From Bacillus salacetis (GTDB lineage Bacteria; Bacillota; Bacilli; Bacillales; Bacillaceae_B): a stretch of DNA of 64,000 nucleotides. Where the stretch lies: positions 1 to 64,000 of the forward strand of contig NZ_QXIR01000010.1 in the NCBI RefSeq assembly GCF_003581585.1, read 5' to 3'. Below are positions 6,844 through 16,195 of this stretch, piece by piece (position 1 is the stretch's first letter; the number at the start of each line of letters is the position of its first letter). A model generated the notes under the pieces. That model did no database searches. It was not told the DNA's origin and saw nothing but the letters and a program-made list of their open reading frames with translations. The position numbers and the translations under genes were made by a program.

Positions 6844-9800
6844 ATGTTAAAAGCCATACTTAAGAGATCCAAAATCACTCTGATCTTTGTACTGTTATTC
6901 GTGATTATTGGAATTTTTACATTTTTACAGCTTCCACAGCGGGAAATCCCTGAAACGGAGGTTAACATTGGCACTGTGTCGACAGTATACCCCGGAGCAA
7001 CCGTTGAAACGGTCGAGAGGACTGTCACCAATCCGATTGAAGATTCCCTTCAGTCCATTGATGGCATCAGTGAGCTGAGCTCTTCTTCAGCTGCTGGTTT
7101 CTCCACTATCATTGTAGAGGTTGAAGACGGCGCTGACAAAAAAGAAGTGTTCAGCAATGTGCGCCAGGCAGTGTCGGATACTTCCACTTCTTTCCCTGAA
7201 GAGGTATTTGATACGGAAATCAATGAATCAACAGTAAAAATGCCGATTGTTTCCTATCAGCTTACAAGCGATAGCCGTGAAGACCTCGAGAACCTCAGAA
7301 ACGAAATGGACCGTTGGACTGAAGAAGTAAAAGAATTGTCCGGTGTTGAAGGGGTAACGGTAAAAGGTCTTCCTGAAGAGGAAATCCTCATCAAGCTGGA
7401 GCCGGAAGCGCTTAAAGAAGCAGGCTTGAATGTCGGCAGCGTGATGACTGCGATTAACGATGAATTCTACCCTGCGCCGCTTGGTAAGCAGGAGATTGAC
7501 AATGAAATTGTACAATTATCGGTAAACCATTATGGTACGATCGAAGATATGAATGAAGTATTTGTCGGGAAAAACCCTCAAGGAGATTCGATTTTTCTTG
7601 GCGATGTCGCCAACATAGAAGTCGCTCCTAAAGAGGTGAAAGACCTGATTACCTTTGAAGGAAAACCTGCCATTTCATTTACTGCTTTTGTCCAATCGGG
7701 CGAGGACATTCCTTCTGTGGATGAAAGAGTGAGTGAAAAGGTGGAGGAACTTGCAGAAGGGCTTCCTGGTGAAATTGAACTTGTTCCTTATTACTCTCAG
7801 GCGAACCTTGTTAATGATATATTCGATGGCTTGTTCATGTCGCTGGCCATTTCAGTAGTGGCGGTCGTCATCACTACTTCACTTGGATTGACTGGTTCCG
7901 GGGCATTGGTTGTGGCGCTTGCAGTACCGATTTCTGTGCTGATGGGACTGATACCGCTGCCTTACGCAGAGGTTGATTTAAATCAAATATCCGTCATTGG
8001 AGCCATCATCGCACTGGGTATCCTGGTCGATGACTCGATCGTTGTGAATGATAATATCCAAAGAAGATATAAACTTGGAGACGGAGCCTTGGCCGGAGCC
8101 ATCACGGGGGTTAAGGAGATATGGGTTTCCATCGTGACTTCTTCCTTCGCGATTGTATTCACATTCCTGCCGCTGATTTTCCTGTCAGGAGGAAACGGTG
8201 CGTTCATTCGTGCATTGCCGACCGTTCTGATCACCACTATTATTGCTTCCACCTTGGTAGCATTGATCTTCGTACCGGTTATGCGCTACCTTCTATATAG
8301 TAAAACAAGCAAAAAAATCTCGGATTCTCCAGGATTCCTGGGTAAACCTTTTGATAAACTGGCTGATTTTTATGCTGAGACGGTTTTGAAGAAATTTTCA
8401 AAAAGACCTTTGATCACATCGATTATCGGATTGGTATTCACCACAGCCATTTTTGGTCTTGTGGTACTGACTCCATTTGAGTTCTTCCCGTCAGCCGACC
8501 GTGAAGAAGTGACAATTGATGTCACACTTCCAATTGGAACACCACTCGAAGAAACGGCAGATACGCTTGGTGAGATGGAAGAGATGCTGAAAACAGATGA
8601 AGGTGTCCATGAAACGAGCGTATTCGCAGGGACAGGGCTTCCTAATTTGTTCAACAGTTCCTTATCCAATTCAGGCTCTAACACCGGACAGATCGTCGCA
8701 AGAGTCGATAGGGAAAACCAGACGGCTCAAGGGTTGATTGAAGACTGGACAGAAAAACTGCGCGGGGAGTTCCCTGATGCGGAACTGTTCATGGAAACGA
8801 TCCAGCAGGGGCCTCCTGCAGGTGCACCGGTGACAGTGACTGTGTCAGGGCCGGAAATGGAAAAGCTTTTGGAACTGAGAAACACTTTAAAAGGTGAAAT
8901 GAATGAATTGGAAACTAATCTTGTTGTAGATAATGTGGGAGAAATGGCTCCGACCATTGAATATATTCCTGACCGAGGGACTTTGGAAGAGAACGGGATC
9001 ACTGTCAAACAGATCAGTGAACAAATCAGTCTCGCCACGGAAGGTATCCCGATGAAATCCTTTGACAATGGCGTGACGAAGAGGGATATGAAACTTGTGC
9101 TGGAGGGGAACGAAGGAGATGTCGACCTATCCGCATTAGAGCTTCCGGCAGCGAGTGCCAACCCTCAGGGAGCGCCGCAGCTGGTTTCATTGGATGAGCT
9201 GGTGGATGTTGAAGAACAAGAAGAGATCCAGCAGATTCCTCATAAAGACGGCGAACGTGCCATCACAATCAGGGCGTTCCCTGATAATGAAGAAGGTTAT
9301 GAAGCAAACGTACAAGAAATCGTCGATGATGTAAAAGATGGGTTGGATAAAGACTACAGCATAACACTCGGTGGAGAGAATGAAGCACAGGACAGCTTCT
9401 TCTCGGAAATCATAATCTTGTTTACCATCGTGAATTTCCTTGTGTATCTTTTGATTGCACTGCAGTTTAACTCATTATCCTTGCCATTCCTGGTATTGGT
9501 TGCTGTATATCTTGCCATAGCAGGAGCCATCCTGGGTCTGTTTGTGACACAGACGCCTATCAGCTTCCTTGGCGTCATGGGTATGGTTTCACTGACAGGG
9601 ATTGTCGTCCGGAACTCGATTGTCCTCATAGAGTTCATCGAGCAGCGGAAAGATGATATGGATGTTAAACAAGCTGTAGTGGAAGCGGGCAGAACGAGAC
9701 TGCGTCCGATTCTTTTGACAGCACTGACCTCCATTGTCGCATTGCTTCCGGTTGCTGTCAGCGGTGATGCCCTGTTTACACCACTTGCCGTAACCATCAT

Positions 9801-9906
9801 ATCCGGAATTCTGTTCTCAGCGATTTTGACACTGCTGCTTGTCCCAATGCTCTACCTGGTGTTTAATCGCTTTAGAAGGAAGAAGAAGGATAAGGCATTT
9901 TCATAA
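6844..9906 (+). CDS. swrC: RND-family efflux transporter SwrC-like, 1020 aa
   Basis: A full-length HAE1/AcrB-type transporter: one N-terminal helix, a large extracytoplasmic porter domain, helices around residues 325-490, a second large loop, then a C-terminal helix bundle. The TM4 motif LGILVDDSIVVNDNI has the paired acidic residues for proton coupling, and the C-terminal repeat GIVVRNSIVLIEF is present. The start at 6844 follows GGAGG by 7 bases. In B. subtilis, SwrC (YerP) exports surfactin and supports swarming; the divergent YerO-type regulator supports orthology. As in other Gram-positives there is no adjacent membrane-fusion or outer-membrane partner gene. Confidence 0.93.
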   Translation: MLKAILKRSKITLIFVLLFVIIGIFTFLQLPQREIPETEVNIGTVSTVYPGATVETVERTVTNPIEDSLQSIDGISELSSSSAAGFSTIIVEVEDGADKKEVFSNVRQAVSDTSTSFPEEVFDTEINESTVKMPIVSYQLTSDSREDLENLRNEMDRWTEEVKELSGVEGVTVKGLPEEEILIKLEPEALKEAGLNVGSVMTAINDEFYPAPLGKQEIDNEIVQLSVNHYGTIEDMNEVFVGKNPQGDSIFLGDVANIEVAPKEVKDLITFEGKPAISFTAFVQSGEDIPSVDERVSEKVEELAEGLPGEIELVPYYSQANLVNDIFDGLFMSLAISVVAVVITTSLGLTGSGALVVALAVPISVLMGLIPLPYAEVDLNQISVIGAIIALGILVDDSIVVNDNIQRRYKLGDGALAGAITGVKEIWVSIVTSSFAIVFTFLPLIFLSGGNGAFIRALPTVLITTIIASTLVALIFVPVMRYLLYSKTSKKISDSPGFLGKPFDKLADFYAETVLKKFSKRPLITSIIGLVFTTAIFGLVVLTPFEFFPSADREEVTIDVTLPIGTPLEETADTLGEMEEMLKTDEGVHETSVFAGTGLPNLFNSSLSNSGSNTGQIVARVDRENQTAQGLIEDWTEKLRGEFPDAELFMETIQQGPPAGAPVTVTVSGPEMEKLLELRNTLKGEMNELETNLVVDNVGEMAPTIEYIPDRGTLEENGITVKQISEQISLATEGIPMKSFDNGVTKRDMKLVLEGNEGDVDLSALELPAASANPQGAPQLVSLDELVDVEEQEEIQQIPHKDGERAITIRAFPDNEEGYEANVQEIVDDVKDGLDKDYSITLGGENEAQDSFFSEIIILFTIVNFLVYLLIALQFNSLSLPFLVLVAVYLAIAGAILGLFVTQTPISFLGVMGMVSLTGIVVRNSIVLIEFIEQRKDDMDVKQAVVEAGRTRLRPILLTALTSIVALLPVAVSGDALFTPLAVTIISGILFSAILTLLLVPMLYLVFNRFRRKKKDKAFS

Positions 9907-9915
9907 GTTTGATTG

Positions 9916-9944
9916 AGAGAAGGCTTTTGGCCTTCTCTTTTTTT
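9916..9944 (+). terminator. terminator of swrC
   Basis: AGAGAAGGC pairs with GCCTTCTCT around TTTTG, followed by a T6 run. Confidence 0.85.
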
Positions 9945-10077
9945 GATGGCTTGGAATGAACCTGGTAAGCCTGAGGCAAATAGATAGAGTCGAGGATTGT
10001 CCTGGCACCGTTCGTGGATAGACCATTCCAAACGCACAAAAAAAGCACTCGCCGAGAAGCTGCATGCTTTTAATCTT

Positions 10078-10563
10078 CTACTCAAAGAACTTGCTGACTT
10101 TCTCTTCATCCGCAAGATGTTCCTGCAGAAAGGTCCTTAGCTCTTCTTCGTTTTCGAACTTCCGCAACTCTTTTCCATACCATTTTTCCAATTCATCTCT
10201 TGTTATCTTAATATCTTCTTCAACATACTTGAACTGAACCCAATCCGCATTATCAATCAAAGCAAGTATGATCCCGGCATTATAAAGTGAAAGCTCTTCA
10301 TAATCCGTTACACTTCCTTCATTGATTTCTAAAGGGGCATAATTTAATTGAATTCCGTAAGGTTCTTCTGTTGTCTTCAGTTCCAATCCATCCAGCTGCT
10401 CTGCATCAGGTTTTGTCAATGTCCTCGTTATATTGCCCACCGCACCACTGTCTCCTACATAGGAATCTTTATATTGAAATAGATCCTCTGTAAGGTTTGG
10501 TGGTGTTGAGGCACAGCCTGATAAGAATCCTGCAGCTATTAAACCAATGATCAGTTTTTTCAT
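10078..10563 (-). CDS. DUF4825-type lipoprotein, 161 aa
   Basis: The lipoprotein signal peptide has lipobox LSGC (Cys 17). Directly after it, LFQYKDSYVGDSGAVGNI matches the start of the DUF4825 domain found in many Bacillaceae lipoproteins and in extracellular parts of BlaR-like sensors. The rest is acidic, with a C-terminal region resembling helical sensor tails. It is a single gene with its own strand orientation; no partner gene is evident. Surface location is well supported, function unknown. Confidence 0.85.
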   Translation of the reverse strand: MKKLIIGLIAAGFLSGCASTPPNLTEDLFQYKDSYVGDSGAVGNITRTLTKPDAEQLDGLELKTTEEPYGIQLNYAPLEINEGSVTDYEELSLYNAGIILALIDNADWVQFKYVEEDIKITRDELEKWYGKELRKFENEEELRTFLQEHLADEEKVSKFFE

Positions 10564-10708
10564 TTTTACCCGCCTTCATAACAATTTTCTATTTATTAAT
10601 ACGATATTAACACGTAGATAGTTTCATTCTGGGGTGACTTTTGTGAAACTTTATCGCATACGTAACGTCTTATACATAAACGATTCAAAGAAGGGGAGGC
10701 AGGGACCA

Positions 10709-11068
10709 CTGAAATCTTATAAGCTTGTGATATCCCTTTCAATGATTCTACTGACAATCGGATGTTCTAGTAATTTTTCTGGCAAAACGGTGCAATCTTC
10801 TGAGCTCACTGCAAAGGATTATTTGTCAGCTTATGAGAACCCGGACATTTTCCAATGGAATGGTGTGGTATATATGAGGAAAACCCGGGAAATCAACCAC
10901 GAAACCAGGAAAGGCAAAAGAGAAGGAATAATAATGAAGCAAACGATGGATTATAAATGGTTTGAAGACGGAACCTCGACTATGCTTCCTGTTGGGACTG
11001 AACTTTATAAAGCGAGCGAAGGAACAGAAGATGACGCAGAAAGAATTTTGCTTGCAACCGTGGACTGA
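10709..11068 (+). CDS. small lipoprotein, probably with a CTG start, 119 aa
   Basis: The lipoprotein signal is SYKLVISLSMILLTIGC. The strongest ribosome binding site, AAGGGGAGG at 10691-10699, is 9 bases before a CTG codon at 10709. In-frame GTG codons at 10634 and 10643 would give an unusually long 32-35-residue n-region, and a GTG at 10724 is too far from the site. The mature part (YENPDIFQWNGVVYMRKT ... LPVGTELYKASEG) resembles a common class of small Bacillaceae lipoproteins. Start assignment is uncertain; the gene itself is likely real. Confidence 0.75.
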   Translation: MKSYKLVISLSMILLTIGCSSNFSGKTVQSSELTAKDYLSAYENPDIFQWNGVVYMRKTREINHETRKGKREGIIMKQTMDYKWFEDGTSTMLPVGTELYKASEGTEDDAERILLATVD

Positions 11069-11197
11069 AACATCATATGTTACAGTTATATGATTGAGGG
11101 ATAGGATTTCGTGGAAGAAGTTTATGGTAAAATATAGATTAAAAGGGGATATCAGGAGATAGGTCCTGAACATCAGTAAGAAAGGGAAGGGTCCGCG

Positions 11198-12112
11198 ATG
11201 AGAGAGAAGCGACAAGTTGTGTTGAACGGGATGGTACTTGGGGACGGTATTTCATTGCTTTACCCGGAACCTGATAAGTTTCTATCCTGCTATTCCATTT
11301 ATTATGGACAAAAATATTCAGATTATTTTTTCAGAAGGTCATTGGAGGCCATGAAGGAAATCGTCTCCGTTTATGACTGCGGATATCTTATTAGAAAAGA
11401 TGAAAGCATCATCGGAGGGGTGTTTCTGAAACCCAATTTCATGGCAGACTTGTTTGTTGTACCGCCCTACAAGGACTATGAAGGGTTGGCTCAGAAGCTC
11501 ATACCCCTTTTAAAGAAAATTTCAAGGGGGGAAGAAAAAATCATCCTTAGGGATGTTGTAGAAGAACATGTCCCTGTCTACGAATCTCAGGGCTTCACTG
11601 TCCAGGAAGTGAATTACTGGATGATACGTCCTGCTGAGCCATTAAAGGCAGAGCTGCCGGAATCATACATGGCAAAATCGGTTGAGTATGAAGATATTGA
11701 GTACTTGTCAATGTTGATAAGGAATGCCTATAAAGCCAATCCGGCATATGCACATATCGGCACTAAAGAGGATTATGCGAACCATGTAAAGGAGTTCGTT
11801 GAAGTATTTAAAAGCAATGAAATAATGGATGAAAGTTCCCGTGTGATCGTAGAAAGAAGCACTGACAGACCTGTTGGTGTGTGTCTTCATATGGAATTTG
11901 AAGAGTATCCTCTTATCATGAGCCTGGCTGTAGCCCCCGAACATCAACATAGAGGCCTCGGCCGTTTCTTACTAATCCATTCCATCAATACAGCCAGCAG
12001 GGTATACCCGGCCACCCGTCTGGCTGTTTTGAAAAATAATTCAGCCATCAAGCTTTATGAAGACCTGGGATCCGTGAGAAATAAAGGAATTGTGGAAATG
12101 TACATGAAGTAA
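11198..12112 (+). CDS. GNAT-family N-acetyltransferase with two GNAT-like halves, 304 aa
   Basis: The C-terminal half is a standard GNAT domain with acetyl-CoA motif SLAVAPEHQHRGLGRFLLIHSI (about residues 245-266) and KNNSAIKLYEDLG. The N-terminal half has a GNAT-like pattern (GYLIRKDESIIGGVFLKPNF ... LFVVPPYKDYEGLAQKLI), probably a degenerate second domain. GGGAAGGG precedes the ATG. It is a single gene followed by a strong terminator. The substrate cannot be deduced. Confidence 0.9.
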   Translation: MREKRQVVLNGMVLGDGISLLYPEPDKFLSCYSIYYGQKYSDYFFRRSLEAMKEIVSVYDCGYLIRKDESIIGGVFLKPNFMADLFVVPPYKDYEGLAQKLIPLLKKISRGEEKIILRDVVEEHVPVYESQGFTVQEVNYWMIRPAEPLKAELPESYMAKSVEYEDIEYLSMLIRNAYKANPAYAHIGTKEDYANHVKEFVEVFKSNEIMDESSRVIVERSTDRPVGVCLHMEFEEYPLIMSLAVAPEHQHRGLGRFLLIHSINTASRVYPATRLAVLKNNSAIKLYEDLGSVRNKGIVEMYMK

Positions 12113-12120
12113 TGACCATT

Positions 12121-12161
12121 TGATGAATACAAGCTGGTATCACCACAGCTTGTATTCATCA
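12121..12161. terminator. strong bidirectional hairpin
   Basis: TGATGAATACAAGCTG pairs perfectly over 16 bp with CAGCTTGTATTCATCA around a 9-nt loop. It separates the convergent genes ending at 12112 and 12242. Confidence 0.8.
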
Positions 12162-12241
12162 TTTATGTAAAATTCTTTTGTTTTCTAGCCTTTCTTCAAA
12201 ATAGATCGCTGCTGCCGCATATTTTTTCCTCCGTCTTTTAG

Positions 12242-13912
12242 CTACAGGATGGCCCTTTCATGCTGCAAAACATTCGGACGCACCCACAACTTTGAAAAAT
12301 CAACATAACCAAAATGCTTGAACTCTATGTTCATGATATCTGTTGAGAAGGGGATGAATCTCTTCTCATAATAAAGGGGAATCATGATGCTCTCCTCAAT
12401 GAGCTTGTGTTCAACTGTAGAATTCAGGGCGGACCAATCCCCCAAAGGAGTATGAAGATACTTATCAAGCAGCCTGTTCAATTCCTTATTCATCTTCAGC
12501 ACCTGTGAAAGGGGAGAGAATCCATTTTTCATAAAATAATAGAAAGAGAAGTCCTGATTGGATTCAAAAATTTCTCCATGGACGAATAAGTCTACATCCA
12601 ATGTATCGGGCTGTTTGGTCAGGGTATCAGCGAAAGAAAACCACTTGATTTCGACTGGGATTCCTTCTATTCTGAGGACGTTCTCGAGCCACTCTGTCGT
12701 CTTGACCGTGTGGCCGGCTCCACGAATGATGAGCGGTTCAGTGAATTCAGGTCGTTCTGCCTCTAGAATCGATATGCCGTGATCTTTCCCGATCATGACA
12801 CTCTTGCTATTGGGAACGAGGCGGGGACTGCATTCCATGATGGAGTCTCTGTACTTGGAAATCACCCAATGGATATAATCCCGGACTTCTTTTCGTTTAA
12901 TCGATGAGTCCCGGGTGCTGTTCATCACAATGATGCCGAAGCCCGAATCACTTTCGACTTCCACCGATGAGTTTCCAGCTTCCTCGTTTTGAGAATGATA
13001 GATTCCTTTAAAATCCGCAGGCACCTTGACAAACTCGACTGAGTCTAAGAGCGGGCGTTCTTGGAAGTGGTCTGAAAAAGCAGAAAGAGTGGTTTTCTCC
13101 CCGCTGTTTTCCTCGAGGGAAAAACAGCCTGTTCCAAGGATACGTTCCTTAGTTTCCCTATAAACACTGGCACACATCATACTGAGGAGCGGCAAAATGT
13201 AGCTGCACCCCCCAGGATGGTGAATATCAAGAATCAAGGAAGCCTTCACTTCAATATTCGTAACCGGTGCCCATAATTCTCTATAATGCTTATGTCCTCT
13301 CAATCTTTCAAGACACTGTGCAGCATCTTTGGCAGTGAGAAGTGAACCATCATGGAACTTAATATCTTTTCTAAGATAGAGCCTCAGTTTAGAAGAAGAG
13401 ATATCCCAGCTGTGGGCGAGCTCAGGGGTGATTGTTCCATCTTCTGTCAACGAGACCAGGCGGTTAAATACATTTGCCACCAAATGGGCACTGAAAACAT
13501 CAGCTGCTTCAACAGGATGAACTGAGAAAAACGGATATCTTTTTGGAACGATCAACTTATCTTTTGATTCCTGTTTGAAACCGAGCTTTGATTGAAACTT
13601 TGTCATCAATCTCATTTTGCTGTCTGTCGACCAATTGTAGAGAAGGTACTTGCTGCTCCGCTCGACAGGTTCCTTATCGATTCTAGCCATCGCTTCTCTT
13701 TCAAAAATATTTTCCACTTCCATCTTCCAGTGTAAAACCGAGGTCTTCCCGCGCCCCCGGCCCGGAGAAAAAGCAATCCATCCTTCTTCATCCCATTTCT
13801 TCAGATACCGGGATGTCTGCTTATGGCTTAATTGAAGGGTTTCTGAAATCTCTTCAATTCTGATGCTGCCCGATGGGTAGTACCTCCAAAGTGTAAGTAA
13901 TTTATCATCCAT
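12242..13912 (-). CDS. SgrR-type transcriptional regulator with solute-binding domain, 556 aa
   Basis: Residues about 1-115 form an SgrR_N-type winged helix (SIRIEEISETLQLSHKQTSRYLKKW..GWIAFSPGRGRGKTS). Residues about 150-550 are a family-5 extracellular solute-binding domain without signal peptide (FNRLVSLTEDGTITPELAHSWDIS; LRKDIKFHDGSLLTAKDAAQCLERL). This architecture is that of E. coli SgrR and its Gram-positive relatives, in which the binding domain senses a cytoplasmic ligand. The gene is divergent from an MFS transporter with a ~100-bp gap, so that transporter is the likely target. Confidence 0.9.
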   Translation of the reverse strand: MDDKLLTLWRYYPSGSIRIEEISETLQLSHKQTSRYLKKWDEEGWIAFSPGRGRGKTSVLHWKMEVENIFEREAMARIDKEPVERSSKYLLYNWSTDSKMRLMTKFQSKLGFKQESKDKLIVPKRYPFFSVHPVEAADVFSAHLVANVFNRLVSLTEDGTITPELAHSWDISSSKLRLYLRKDIKFHDGSLLTAKDAAQCLERLRGHKHYRELWAPVTNIEVKASLILDIHHPGGCSYILPLLSMMCASVYRETKERILGTGCFSLEENSGEKTTLSAFSDHFQERPLLDSVEFVKVPADFKGIYHSQNEEAGNSSVEVESDSGFGIIVMNSTRDSSIKRKEVRDYIHWVISKYRDSIMECSPRLVPNSKSVMIGKDHGISILEAERPEFTEPLIIRGAGHTVKTTEWLENVLRIEGIPVEIKWFSFADTLTKQPDTLDVDLFVHGEIFESNQDFSFYYFMKNGFSPLSQVLKMNKELNRLLDKYLHTPLGDWSALNSTVEHKLIEESIMIPLYYEKRFIPFSTDIMNIEFKHFGYVDFSKLWVRPNVLQHERAIL

Positions 13913-14014
13913 TTCAAAAACCCCTCCATAAAAGTGGACATCAAACGTTCATTTGTCTATTTTTAAATAATTCCGTCTAGTTTAATATACAGTAAATAAA
14001 GGGAGGGTAACAAT

Positions 14015-15265
14015 ATGAAATGGAAGGAATTACCGAGGAATATCAAAGTTAGAATGATTACTTCATTTTTCAACCGTGCTGTTTCATCAGCCGTTATGCC
14101 ATTCATGGCTTTATTTTTTGCACAGGAAATGAACAAGATATGGGCTGGCGCCTTTCTGATTATCACTGTGATCATTGGGTTCGTCATCAACCTGGTAGGC
14201 GGGTATATATCTGACCGTTTTCCCAGAAAAAAGGTCCTTTTAAGCACTTCATGGTTGAATGCCTTGTTTTTCCTGGTCATGACCATCAGCTTGTTTCCAC
14301 ATGATAAGTTGATTTGGCTGTTTGCAGGTGCATACATAGGATTCATTATCACAAGCAGTCTTGGAAGGCCGGCGATGCATGCCATCATCATTGACTCGAC
14401 AACACCAGATAACAGAAAAGCTGTTTATGCTTTGGATTACTGGCTCATCAATTTGTCAATGGCCATCGGTGCAGCACTTGGCGGTCTATTGTATTTGAAT
14501 CATCAGAAGGAACTTTTCATTATGCTGACGTTCACCTCCACAACAATACCAATCGCTTATGGAATCTGGCTGCAGGACAAGTTCAAGGATAAACTGCAGA
14601 AAAAGCACCAGAATGTATTCATTGACCTCATAAACAACTACCGGGTAGCATTAAGGGATTCAGCGTTCGTCAAAGTAGTAGCTGGTTCCACCTTCATTTT
14701 CGCAGCGGAATTCTCACTCAATAGTTATATAGGAATCCGGCTGGCGGAAACATTCGAAGCGGTGAACATCGGAAGTTTCGAAATCGTCGGTGTCAGGATG
14801 TTGAGTATCCTTAATATCGAGAATATGCTGCTTGTTGTTTGTTTCACCTTTATTGTTAATCGATTTACCGATAAGCTGAATAAAAAGAATGCGTTATTAA
14901 TCGGCCTTATTTTATACGGAATTGGATATGTGACCGTCACTTCCGCAAATACCTGGTACATGCTGGTCGCGTTCAACCTGATTGCCACAATGGGGGAATT
15001 GATTTACTCTCCTATCCGCAATGCGGAGCAGGCAAACATGATCCCCAGCGACCAAAGGGGATCTTACTCCGCCTTTTCGAATCTGTCCTTCAGCGGCGCG
15101 GACCTTATTGCCAGAAGCAGCATCATCATTGGCGCGTTCCTGGTGCCAACCATGATGTCTGTATATATAGGAGTCATTGTTATGCTGGGTACCTTCCTGA
15201 TTTATACAGGGTTATTTGTTCGGAAATATGCGGTTGGTAAAATTATTGCTGAAAAATCGGTATAG
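14015..15265 (+). CDS. MFS transporter, 416 aa
   Basis: Twelve hydrophobic segments; the A-motif-like loop GGYISDRFPRKKVLL lies between TM2 and TM3 (about residues 60-75), and a second half resembles the first. AGGGAGGG lies 7-8 bases before the ATG. It is divergent from the SgrR-type regulator at 12242-13912, so it is probably induced or repressed by the ligand that regulator binds. The family suggests export of sugars, peptides or drugs; substrate unknown. Confidence 0.92.
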   Translation: MKWKELPRNIKVRMITSFFNRAVSSAVMPFMALFFAQEMNKIWAGAFLIITVIIGFVINLVGGYISDRFPRKKVLLSTSWLNALFFLVMTISLFPHDKLIWLFAGAYIGFIITSSLGRPAMHAIIIDSTTPDNRKAVYALDYWLINLSMAIGAALGGLLYLNHQKELFIMLTFTSTTIPIAYGIWLQDKFKDKLQKKHQNVFIDLINNYRVALRDSAFVKVVAGSTFIFAAEFSLNSYIGIRLAETFEAVNIGSFEIVGVRMLSILNIENMLLVVCFTFIVNRFTDKLNKKNALLIGLILYGIGYVTVTSANTWYMLVAFNLIATMGELIYSPIRNAEQANMIPSDQRGSYSAFSNLSFSGADLIARSSIIIGAFLVPTMMSVYIGVIVMLGTFLIYTGLFVRKYAVGKIIAEKSV

Positions 15266-15313
15266 GTGGAGAAGACTCTTACAGGTCATTCAAACTAAAT
15301 GAGTTGTGGAAGG

Positions 15314-15340
15314 GAAATCATTGCGATTTCTCTTTTTCTA
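15314..15340 (+). terminator. terminator of the MFS gene
   Basis: GAAATC pairs with GATTTC around ATTGC and is followed by TCTTTTTCT. Confidence 0.6.
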
Positions 15341-15347
15341 TTATGCA

Positions 15348-15514
15348 GACTATTTTTGCATGAATTGTTGCTTTCGGAAACCCTGGATTCCAAGATCTTT
15401 CACTCAATAAAGGGTGAGTAGCTCTTTTCTTTTTTGCTTACAGGGGTTTTTTCGATGAATGACCAGGATATTTCTTTGAACTTAGTTAAATAGCAACAAA
15501 GTTTACGAAAAAGC
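15348..15514. repeat. ~190-bp MITE-like element, copy B (diverged)
   Basis: Recognisable parts in order are GAATTGTTGCTTTCGG near the left end, GAGTAGCTCTTTTC in the middle and AGCAACAAAGTTTACGAAAA near the right end. The left terminus (GACT) and internal spacing are diverged, and the flanks (TTATGC, TTAAGT) no longer match well. It lies about 105 bp before adaA. Confidence 0.75.
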
Positions 15515-15619
15515 CATTAAGTAAGACCATAAGAGCAAGAATGAGGACGAATGTACATACCGTCTTTGATAGAATAAAGGAAACAAAGCACATCAAAACA
15601 TGAAAGGGGGATGAAAAGA

Positions 15620-16195
15620 ATGGCTGAAACCCTGGATCTTTCCTTCGAGGAAATGTGGGAAAAAATCCTTGCCTGCGACAGCAAGTATGACGGCCTGTTT
15701 TTTACCGCGGTAAAAACAACAAAAATATTCTGCCGCCCTTCCTGCCGATCAAGGAAACCCAAGAAAATAAATGTTGAATTTTACAGTACCATTGAGCAAG
15801 CAGAAAGGGCGGGATACCGCGCATGTAAAAGATGCCAGCCCAAAGCGGCCCTTTCTCCCCGTACGGAACTTGTCAGGAAAGTCATCACTTTCTTAGTTCT
15901 GAATCATAAAAAAAGACTGGAATTACAGGATATAGCAGAACACGCAGGTGTCAGTGTCTACTATCTGGAGCGGCTTTTCAAAAAAGAAACTTCTGAAACT
16001 CCACGCAGTTATTTAGAAAAAATCCGGGTGGATAAAGCAGTGAATTTGTTTGAAAACTCTTCCAGGACGAATCTGGAAATCTGTTACGAAACAGGATTCC
16101 AAAGCACTTCCAACTTTTATAAGGTGTTCCGCCGATGGAAGGGATGCTCGCCGACCGAATATCGTAAAGCCATGAAAAGAGGAGAGCCTCTATGA
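15620..16195 (+). CDS. adaA: AdaA-like methylphosphotriester-DNA methyltransferase and activator, 191 aa
   Basis: The N-terminal Ada Zn-binding domain has Cys38, Cys42, Cys69 and Cys72 (FCRPSC ... ACKRC), the same spacing as E. coli Ada; one of these accepts methyl groups from phosphotriesters. Residues about 88-188 form an AraC-type helix-turn-helix. The ATG at 15620 follows GGGGG by 9 bases; an ATG 9 bases upstream overlaps the ribosome binding site. The stop overlaps alkA by 4 bp, forming the adaptive-response operon adaA-alkA-adaB, which methylated AdaA is known to activate in B. subtilis. Confidence 0.93.
   Translation: MAETLDLSFEEMWEKILACDSKYDGLFFTAVKTTKIFCRPSCRSRKPKKINVEFYSTIEQAERAGYRACKRCQPKAALSPRTELVRKVITFLVLNHKKRLELQDIAEHAGVSVYYLERLFKKETSETPRSYLEKIRVDKAVNLFENSSRTNLEICYETGFQSTSNFYKVFRRWKGCSPTEYRKAMKRGEPL

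Noticed and set aside
8727-9161. Long antisense frames within swrC (also 9354-9800 and 8370-8684)
   Set aside because: They are Ser/Pro/Thr-rich antisense shadows of a strongly conserved RND gene.
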